Shown here one piece after another: positions 56,262-64,000 of a stretch of DNA of 64,000 bases. Source of the DNA: Trametopsis cervina (taxonomy: Eukaryota > Basidiomycota > Agaricomycetes > Polyporales > Irpicaceae). The translations under genes and the position numbers were made by a program. Location: the NCBI GenBank assembly GCA_022385755.1, contig MU278365.1:536717-600716 (forward strand). The letters are read 5' to 3'. Position 1 is the stretch's first letter, and each line of letters begins with the position of its first letter. The notes under the pieces were generated by a model, which was given only the letters and a program-made list of their open reading frames with translations, did no database searches and had not been told where the DNA came from.

Positions 56262-59200
56262 TTACAAATCATCCTCCCAATTATCTGGTACGTCTTCCAC
56301 GGGTCCTGTGACAACCGGCTGAGGCCCAGGCAGCGGAGTCAGTCTGTGCCCTACAGGGGGGATGTCGGCCGACAAAGGTCGCTTATTCTCTGTTAACCAG
56401 GCAGTGGGGCTGGGACTGGCGTGAGACGGCGTTGGACCTGTGACGACTGATGTCCACCCTCGTGCTGATACCGCGGATGATGATGCAACGGGAGCTGCTT
56501 GAGATGGCCGGCTGGCTCCTATTGGTGGTGCTCGTTGCGGTACCGGGGCGCGTAAGGGAGCCAATCTTCCAAGAGAGGCAGAAGGAGCAGTGTTACTGCT
56601 CACCACGCCTGACAAGATAGGATCGGGGATACGAGTGTCAATGCGTCGAATAAGTTGAACACTTCTGTGAGGCTCTTGATCGACCATCTGTGTGTCCATT
56701 CGGTACACTGACGCCAGCTATGGAGGAGGGATTCTATCAGCTACAGAATATGCTGTACCGAAACCCAAGGCGTGCATACCTTATGAATGAAATTACGCCG
56801 TGGTTCTGGCATATGAGGCAGAACCTGAGCCTTCTTGTCTGATGTGATGAAACTGCACAATATCAGTCAAACACGACCAGCGCAATAATCAAGATATGCG
56901 TACTCAGCGAAAGTCTTTTCAGCTAGTTGACAAAACTTTAGATTCGCTCGGGCGAAGGCAATGAGATCGTCTGCGTAAGTAACTCGACCAGACTTGGGCT
57001 CCGTATTGATACGCAATGCCTCCGCCAGCCGCGCATTCCGTTTGGCGATGAGACACTCGTTACTGCACTTCAACTGCTGCGAACCTTCACGGCCGGCGGG
57101 ATTAGTCGTTGAGCGTCCGCAAGGGACAGACTGACGGATGCGCCCACATGGACAGGATAGTGTAACAGTGGCGCGACAAGGCTCTGCCTCAGAACAGCCA
57201 GCTGGGGCGTGGCAGGACAATGTGCAAGGATGATTAGCAGGGAGGCTGTGCAAACCACACTGTAAGCTACACGCATGTATAAGGTAATAGGAAGACGCAC
57301 CAGAGCTTACGTGGCTTTCCGCAGACCGCATGACACTGTCCACAAGCATCACTGTGGCAAGGCCGTTCGCAATGGTGGAAACCGCACGATAAAAGCCTGT
57401 GCGGCGAAAAAATAAAGAGGTCAGTGAAAATTCAGCATAGGCATCGGAGCCGGGGCGACGCACTTTCCGCACGCGGTCCCACACGATATTTTCTCTTGCG
57501 AGCATCGCACGTTGGGAACTATCTTCTTACCACACGCGCACGGCTTTGAGGTTAGGTGTGGACATGGAGGGCATGGCACGGGATCCTCGTGACATGCATG
57601 TTGTACCTTTGGGTGACCGCAAGGCAATGGCGGGCGGGCGCACGGATATCTGCAGCTCATACGCGTCCCACAATGGATGGGAGGCTCTAGTACTGTTTGG
57701 CCGCAATTGCAGATTATTTCCTCGAACGAGCTTCGAAGACATGGCGGGCACGGTCCACGATGGTCTGGTTCTTCGCACGTATGGTTTCCACAGCTGAGCA
57801 TCTTCCCGCATAACAGATCGCAGGTGTGCCAGCGTGCGTCCTCTACGGTCGTGTCCTGGTCGGAAACAGCGGCTGCCCTCTTCTTGCCCTTACCATTATT
57901 TATAGCGGCAAGTGCTGCAAGAGGGCAACAAACGCGATTGCAATGATGCTTACCGCACGTCCGTAGCGCTGGACACGGCTTGTCGCATAGGATCTCGCTA
58001 CGTTCACCTCTTGACAGGGCTTGATCATCGCTGCACGTAATACTTTTCGTAGTGGAACCGCATCGACACGGGCGTGAAAGAGGCACAGTGCAGGGTGGGC
58101 AGGGACCAGTGTGGCATTTGGACGCACACAAGTGTGAGCAGCCGCCAAGCGACTTTCCACAAATGGACTGGCACGTAGGGATTGGGTCGGCGCAAGACGT
58201 ACGGGAAAGTACAGTACCTGGAGGGAAGAAAACAGCTGACGATGCGTCCAGTTCGTGTTTACCACAAGGACAAGAATGAACGAGAGAGGGTGAGCGGGGA
58301 CATGGCGCTGGGGTCGGTGAAGGAACATGACAACGAGACGTGCAATGGTGAATGCCACAGTCTAGAGGTCTGGTTTTATCACATGAGCTATAGCATCCCG
58401 ACTCGGGATAGATCACGTACCGATCGCAGCTATTCTCGCAGTGGAACATGCCCGTCCAATGCATTTCATTCCCCTCATCGAGGACCGAGGCTAGTTGCTC
58501 CTCTCCGTCTCCACATCTAAGCTCTTTTCTCTCCTTCCCGCAATAGCAGCTTGCGTTTACTATGACCCGACAGGGTGTGCACGGACCGTCATGACACGCT
58601 AACTGACAGGTATGATTGCCGCAATCCAGCGATCGTCCGCAGACCTGACCACAAGTCAGAGCAGTTGCACGGTTCTGCGCAAGGGCCCCGCATCGAAAGG
58701 CCAATGTCTTCTTGCCACAAAAACAAGGCATTTGCGTGGTGACGTGACAAGGCGGACATGGACCTGGATGGCAATGAAGCGGACACGCATGTGCACACGT
58801 CCGGGTCCGAGAGCATTGATTCGCACATGAGTGCGGTGTCGCCAGGCGAGGAGGTCGAGGATCTGTAGTAGAACCACAAAAACAGCTGCATCGAATATCA
58901 GGAGGGAAATCTGGGCACATAGGTACGGAAGAAACACACCGATACGTGGAAGGGACAGTATTTCTTTGCGCCTGACACCCTGGACATCTCCACACACCCA
59001 GTCTGTCCTCGCCTCGCGCTTTCCAAGCTTCCTGGGTTTCCCTAACACTCTTAGAAGCCCACGCCTTGATACACTTCAGGTGAAACGTGGTCCAGCAGCA
59101 CTGCGCATCTTGCGATCCGTAGTTTACTTCGTCCGTCGGTGTGACTATAGGAGCCGTGGGTGAACATGAGAACGTCGGTTCCTGCGGACGGATGGAGGAA

Positions 59201-59790
59201 AAGCAGATCGGACAGTCTGGATAAGGCGGCGTGCTGAGATCGTGTATAAGATTGGAAGTCAGGTCGTCCTCAGCCGGACGAATGTAAGTCGTATCGTAAG
59301 GTGTATTGATGGAGGAGGCCTTCGAAGGAACCGCCGATTTTTCAGAAAGGCGGCTATTGAAACGGGGAGCACGGCGAGTTCTTGTGTTGGGCCGTGGTGT
59401 GGAATCTGGCTTCGGGTCTTCAATTGAGACCTGTGTTTGATTAGTTTGGCCTTGCCTCTTGGCTTGGTTCCCTTGCTGTCGCGGTCTCTTCTGTTGTGAA
59501 CGCTGACCAGAATCAGTGCCGCCAACGGCTGCTATGTCACCACGGCCGCTGTCGGTCTTCCGCTCAGTACGCGCATTGCTAACTGAAGGGCTCGCTTGCC
59601 CGCCTCTCCTTGGTCTGTGACTAGGTCCGCGACTGGAGGATGGAAGTGGTTGGCTTGCTCCCTCCACGCCACCGTTCGAACCCACAGGTGGCTGCTCGCG
59701 GCGTCGAGAACCTTGCCGACGCCTTGGCTGAGATTGGGGGGCAGAATCGCCTGGTGCTAGAGTCTGAACTTGTTCAGAGCCCGTGGACAT
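56262..59790 (-). CDS. FAP1: NF-X1-type zinc-finger protein (FAP1/NFX1 homologue)
   Basis: RING-plus-NFX1-finger protein. The yeast homologue Fap1 binds the prolyl isomerase Fkb1/FKBP12 and animal NFX1 is a transcription regulator. I choose the ATG at 59790 (MSTGSEQVQTLAPGDS); the frame is open upstream without support. The N-terminus is basic and disordered. A RING/PHD-type finger follows (PDCPICFSSIRPQ ... CCWTTFHLKCIKAWASK ... WRCPGC). Then come about ten NF-X1 fingers of the CG-x-C-x-H-x-C-x-C form (for example CGNHTCQLACHDGPCTPC, CGIHHCTSRCHV, CGKHHCNRVCCPL, CGHPKVQHACHEDPVPCPPC). The C-terminus has an R3H domain (LIAFARANLKFCQLAEKTFA then SDKKAQVLPHMPEPRRNFIH) and a Pro/Ser tail ending DNWEDDL, with the stop at 56262-56264. 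Introns fall in the last third only. Complete for the family. Confidence 0.92.
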
Positions 59791-60410
59791 GCGTAAGGTA
59801 CTGAGAGGATGTATGTGAAGATCAGAGTTTGCTGGCTTGGGTTGCAGCAAAGGGTTTTGAAGCTTCCGTTGTCGGAGCCGTCGCGGCTGAGTCAGCAAGG
59901 CATGAGTCTGCGTGCAGTCAAATCCAATCTGCATCGCCCGGGAGTCGATGTCGGATGATTTCATACACAGCCCTCTAGCGTTGGGCTCACAAGCTAAGTT
60001 GTGGCTGTTTGAAAGGATGATGCATCCCTGGTCTGTTCACACTGGCCCCGTGCTAAGCACGTATATAACATGGTGTGTAGCCCATATTAAAGCAGGAGAT
60101 ACACGTAGAATCCCTGATCTATTCGTCTAGTACGTCCGTAGATATGCTCGTAAAGGCTGGGGCCTATATCGCGTGGAGTATGCAGGCGAACCAACCAACA
60201 AGCAGAGCGATGGGTAGAATTAGTGTACAGTAAGAACTGCTCCCTTCCAACGAAGAAAATGTAGTGCTAGATAGTCAGATACGCAGCAATGAAGATATTT
60301 AAGCAAATGATGCAGATTAGCCATGCAACAAGGAGGAAAGATGAATAAGAAAGCGAAGTTCATTTATGGCGCCAGATCATAGTGATTAGGAAAAATAAAG
60401 CATCTGAAGC
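59791..60410. other. Spacer upstream of FAP1, downstream of the next minus-strand gene
   Basis: 620 bases. It should carry the FAP1 promoter (TATATAC read on the minus strand near 60061) and the 3' end of the gene beginning at 62899. No gene recognised. Confidence 0.4.
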
Positions 60411-62899
60411 TCAACGGGCCAGACCGACGACTGGTGTTGTTGCGATCGGGGTGGACGGGGCGGAGTCTGCGACAATCGTCCCACTTGATTCGTCGAGAGT
60501 GTGCAATGATTTCTGACGTATCCGAGGGGTAGTGGCTGTAGAGGTTGGGTGAGGTGTCGCAACGCCAAGTTCCTCGTCTAACTGAGGCTCCTCATCGACC
60601 GAAGTGGAGACAGTGACTTTAGGGATGGCAAATCTGGAAGATACAGAAGTATATGGTGAGGGGGAAGGTGAAGGTGAAGGGGTCGCACGATGGATGGATT
60701 CCTCCGCAGTAGCAAACGACGTCAGCGAACTAGCTCGGGACTCGGGGCGAGCTGGGAAGCTGGTAGGCGGGGCTGCTGATTTGTCATTGGGCACAGAAAG
60801 GGTTGTTGTGCTTTGTGGTTGTGAACTGCCTTGGGGCTCCAGGCCGGGAGGGATTGCAGGAGGAGCGTGGTCATCTACGTCAGACGGCTGTGTCGCGGAT
60901 TGTGATGCAGATGCATTTACAAGCGTATCGACGTCCCCGGACACTTCTGCGGGTGTCGTCTCTGTGGGGGGTTCCGCGTTGTGTGTTTCTTGACGACTCC
61001 CACTGGCCTCGGGGGTGCTGGTCCCTTCCGCAACGTCCGCAACATCGCGCCCAGGTTCTGACCCAGTTACTTCGTCAAAGCCTGGGGGAGGGACGTTAGG
61101 CAACTCGACTCTCGAAGAGCTTGCAGCATACGCGATAGCATCCGCTCCGTACGGTACGCCAAATCGCTGAAACGCCTCCCTCGATGAAATCAGCTTGACC
61201 TGCTCCGGCGTCGGCCCTGTCTTCGGGTACGTAAACTCAGTACGAACGAGGGTATGGCTAAGGGGAGATGATATCGAGTTAAGAGAGATCATCGATGGGG
61301 ATGTGAGGTTTTGTTGCTCAAGGAGGCGGGACCGCGAGCGCGTCATGACGCTGAACATTGAGTTCGAGCCAGAGAAGGACGGGCGGTGCATCGTGGCACG
61401 GGAGGGAGCCCGATTGCGAGCGTGATTGGACGCTGAAGTGGCGATGGAAGACTCTGAGTTCTCCCGTCTATGGGTGGAGGAAGAAGCGAGGTGAGCTTCT
61501 GTTGACGGTGCAGATCGCGAGGACGTCGTGGCGTTGCGCGTATGGAAAATGCTGAAGAGGCCAGACAATCGACGGCTGCCCGTTTGGCCTCTGTTGTTAT
61601 CTGTCGTACTTGACGGTCGATGACTATGGGAAGGATGAGAGTCGCTTGTGCTAGGAGAAGTGTGAGCATCCGAGTTGAACGGCGACATGGCCGGCGTTGA
61701 GTCTGATTCAGGTGAGTTCATCTCTTCCAGGGACACAACCTCAAAATAAGGAGGAGCTTGGCCGCGCGGATCTGGAGCAGAGAGCTGCCCCTCCAGCGAA
61801 CGGCTCTCCCCTGAAGATGCGACGGTGGAGCTGCTTAGTCTAGATCGACGAGAGGGGAGTTGAGTGACCTGAGGGTTATTATTTGCACTTTCCAGCTGGG
61901 GCCCTGCTAAGGAATCATCACCCGCAAGCAACGGCATGTCGTGCGGGCTATCCGGCATGGCGACGTACACTCTAGGTTCCGATAGCTCCGTAAAAGAGCC
62001 ATTTGGGTTTTCCATCACCGCGGGCATGACGATATTTGTAGTGGTAGGTGCCATATCCTCCAAATCTTCGGGTCCCCTATAGATAACAAGTTCTTGTTCG
62101 CCGGGCTCCTTCATGTAGGCGGGTAGAGACCTGGTGCTAATTTGCGAGGGCGTCCGCCTGTTCCTTCTGGCACGACGCGCTGTTCCCTGCGTGGTTGCCG
62201 CGGAGCCAGCCGTGGCTGGCTGCGCACCGTTCCGACGGTCTGAAGCAGCGAGTTGCTCAGCTGTGAGCTCACGAGGTCCGTCACTCGCTGCCAAGCCCGT
62301 CGTGGGGCCAAAGGCGGCGGCGGCGTTCGTCATCCACTGGCCCACTCGTCGAGAATTCCCGTTTCTTGTTGTGAAGTAGAGCAACAACAAGCTGAATACA
62401 CTGCAAATTACCACCACTGGGACGATGATCTTGCTCGGGCCACCATCACGTTTGACGAGCGCCGTGGGGGCAGCGTAGGCAAGACTCGGAAGTCGGCAAA
62501 CGAGATGAAACACAAAGATGTTGAGGCCATAGGACAGTACGCTTGAACGTGCGGATGCTGGTGTGTCGTAGCCGACCGATGAGGCACCGCGCAAGTGACG
62601 CAACGAGGGTTGCTGCGAATTGATGTCAGTTGTAGCAACGCGAATTGCTTCTCGCAACTCACCAGTTGTATAGCTTCACGCTGTGCACGCCCATCCGACT
62701 CTATTGTTACACCGCAATCCGACATTTCCTGACCCTTCGATATAGCACGCACTGATGCACGTCGAGAGATAGCTGGAGCGGGCACCTGTGAGAGTCGTGA
62801 GAGTCGTCGGCGCTCATTAACATAGAGGGTCATGGCACGGAATGAGATCGTGCTGGATTCGTCGTCGTCGTTAGGAGAAGGAAAGGTCGTAAGAGGCAA
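60411..62899 (-). CDS. Ser/Pro-rich membrane protein with LPxY motif, unknown
   Basis: Two exons. Exon 1 reads MTLYVNERRRLSRLSQVPAP from ATG 62833, or from an earlier in-frame ATG at 62899. It splices ATA CAA CTG/GTGAGT ... TTCGCAG to QPSLRHLRGASSVGYD. Two hydrophobic stretches follow: GLNIFVFHLVCRLPSLAYAA and, after VKRDGGPS, the clear membrane helix KIIVPVVVICSVFSLLLLYF. The rest is a 600-residue Ser/Thr/Pro-rich cytosolic tail. A conserved-looking block near the membrane (STRSLPAYMKEPGEQELVIY then RGPEDLED) contains LPAY, a WW-domain (Rsp5/NEDD4) ligand form, at 62115-62126. A second aromatic patch PPYFEVVSLEEM lies further on. The C-terminus is TTPVVGLAR with the stop at 60411-60413. No named family recognised. 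The layout (anchor plus PY-type tail) resembles Rsp5 adaptors. Confidence 0.72.
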
Positions 62900-63379
62900 G
62901 AGTAAGATGGGTGTCAGCGAGGTATGTTACAAGACAGGTCGTGGCGGTGGTTTGAAACCCGAGGATGAGCCTGGCATGGGCGCAAGACAAGAGCCAGGGA
63001 GGCCGCCCAACAAACTGGTTCGGGCACACTTAGGTAAGCGAGATTTCACGCCTCATTCGAATTCGAGCGTATCCCCTCACTACATCATTATTGTCGGCAT
63101 AATAGCCTGCGCACACGAATATCTATACTGCGGATGCGGTTCGATATCAAGTTATCATAACTATCTGGGAATGAGAGACCGAGGCCGGGATATTTGACGG
63201 TAAGGGACAACGAACTCAAGGAAGACATAATGAGAACTCATATATCGTTGAACGTACAGCATCGCTTCGAACTCGACCGTTGGGAGGATCCCGCCAGCAG
63301 CTCGGCATCGGGATAAGTCTAACTCGACGACCTTGCAAACAGAAGAGATTCAAGCACCTGCAAGTGTCTACAATGGGTG
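62900..63379. other. Spacer, no gene seen
   Basis: About 480 bases containing the promoter side of the preceding minus-strand gene. Open frames here are antisense or too short to support. Confidence 0.45.
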
Positions 63380-63658
63380 GAGCGGTTATTTCTTTAATAA
63401 CGAATAGTAGCTCGGGCAAACGGCATCGTCTGAGGTATGTTGCACACCTTGTCGACAGTACTGTCTGATTCCCTCCCGGGTGCACGGCTTTCCCCGTCGT
63501 GCTTCCCAGTCGCTTCCTTGGCACGGAACACTCGGCCTGACACGGTTCGCATGCCTTCCAACTCTGCTTTGAATGCTTCAACACAGCCCAGAGCAGCCTT
63601 CAGATTCTACGGGGGCGTCTTGCAGGCTGCGCTTGCGTTTATAGCGGGGTTCAGGCAT
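63380..63658 (-). pseudogene. Small helical protein locus, copy 2 of a dispersed pair (frameshifted)
   Basis: Minus strand. ATG at 63658 opens MPEPRYKRKRSLQDAPVES and hits a stop within 26 codons in frame. In the next frame it continues AALGCVEAFKAELEGM, the counterpart of AALDCVNALKQALDGI at 49.7 kb. The segment between the two matching blocks is 22 nt here against 30 nt there, which explains the frame break. After an intron-like gap, LPELLFVIKE (about 63,390-63,420) matches LPDLLLFADD of copy 1. This copy cannot give the full protein as read, so I call it a relic. Confidence 0.5.
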
Positions 63659-63850
63659 GATGAAGGTCAGTTCAAAGAGTATGCTGCTGTTCAGCGATCT
63701 CGTCGACTCTGACTGATGCGTCAACACCACAGGCATCCAATGCAACGTCGCGAGGAACATATACACCATCTCCAGCACTCCAGCACAGCGAGCGGTATCT
63801 CGAGCTTCTCCTATCGATCCTCGTACGCTCTCAGCGCATCCGCGAGCATG

Positions 63851-63874
63851 CTCTCCAGGTAGCTCTCCAGGTTA
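63851..63874 (+). repeat. Short tandem repeat, two 12-bp units
   Basis: CTCTCCAGGTAG followed by CTCTCCAGGTTA. It is followed at 63880-63914 by a GAGCGAG-rich low-complexity patch. Only the edge of whatever lies beyond the window is seen. Confidence 0.6.
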
Positions 63875-64000
63875 GGAGGGGAGCGAGCCACGAGCGAAGC
63901 GAGTGGCGAGCGACAAGACTGGTGTGAAAGGCAAAGTTCCCTCTACGGTAGTAGACGGGGGCAACTTTCGACGTTAGTCTCATCAGTGCCTCACCAGGAT

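Noticed and set aside
62832..63197. 121-residue plus-strand frame at 62.8-63.2 kb
   Set aside because: Its start is antisense to the first exon of the minus-strand membrane protein and the remainder has no coding character.
1..64000. tRNA, rRNA and CRISPR features
   Set aside because: I looked for B-box-like GGTTCGANNCC strings and found only occurrences inside genes or without a matching stem; no repeat-spacer pattern was seen. A tRNAscan or Rfam search would settle this.
1..64000. Excess of stop-free 3n introns as a programmed system
   Set aside because: About one third of introns are 3n by chance and about 40 percent of such short ones lack stops, so several are expected among the many introns here. 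Only the positions in SET1 and IRE1 are reported as interesting.

Overview
The window is nuclear DNA from a filamentous basidiomycete, most likely an Agaricomycete. The protein-coding genes are cut by many short introns (about 50-65 nt, GT..AG, often with a CTNAC/CTGAC branch-like site). Both strands carry genes and intergenic gaps are short. One gene belongs to a seven-helix membrane family that I associate with Agaricomycetes, and there is a triplicated DUF3712/LEA-like membrane protein. I saw no rRNA, tRNA, CRISPR array or intact transposon. The recognisable genes are ordinary conserved eukaryotic ones, so this is mainly core genome with a few gene-poor stretches.

Layout. 1-0.5 kb: 3' end of an acidic protein ending in a SUMO-interacting-type motif. 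1-7.4 kb, minus strand: cytosolic seryl-tRNA synthetase, then the H3K4 methyltransferase SET1. 7.4-10 kb: gene-poor, with exon-like fragments and a perfect hairpin. 10-12.8 kb: oligopeptide transporter (OPT). 13.8-14.2 kb: small unknown gene on the minus strand. 14.6-17.7 kb: large Ser/Pro-rich coiled-coil protein. 17.7-20.2 kb: nothing recognised. 20.2-30 kb: one very long multi-exon gene for a single-pass membrane protein with three copies of a large LEA-like module. 31-33.8 kb: Ser-rich protein with two C-terminal membrane segments. 34.1-37.9 kb, minus: IRE1. 38.4-39.9 kb, plus: a p47/Shp1-type SEP-UBX cofactor of Cdc48. 40.2-41 kb, minus: Apq12-like nuclear envelope protein. 41.5-42.3 kb: histone H2A.Z. 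43-44 kb, minus: PalI/Rim9-Sur7-type four-helix protein. 44.6-49 kb: mitochondrial RNA polymerase RPO41. 49.5-49.8 kb: relic of a small gene. 50.5-52.5 kb: NCS1/FCY2-type purine-cytosine permease. 53.2-54.7 kb, minus: seven-helix membrane protein. 55.1-56.1 kb: lysophospholipase-like alpha/beta hydrolase lacking its nucleophile serine. 56.3-59.8 kb, minus: NF-X1/FAP1 zinc-finger protein. 60.4-62.9 kb, minus: single-pass membrane protein with a PY-type motif. 63.4-63.7 kb: second relic of the same small gene family as the one at 49.5 kb.

Themes. IRE1 and a Cdc48 cofactor are divergently transcribed, and their shared 466-bp spacer holds a close match to the yeast/animal unfolded-protein-response element plus a telomere-like TTAGGG box. 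That is the most testable regulatory idea here. Several short introns are multiples of three with no stop codon, and two of them sit inside enzyme catalytic domains (SET1, IRE1), so retention would give full-length but altered proteins. By chance roughly one short intron in seven should have this property, so the interest lies in their positions, not their number. I did not find a clearly new multi-gene system. The best candidates for something undescribed are the triplicated DUF3712 protein, the two relics of an unnamed small gene family, and the Ser/Pro-rich membrane proteins. Exon boundaries were read by eye from splice signals and reading-frame continuity, so individual junctions may be wrong.
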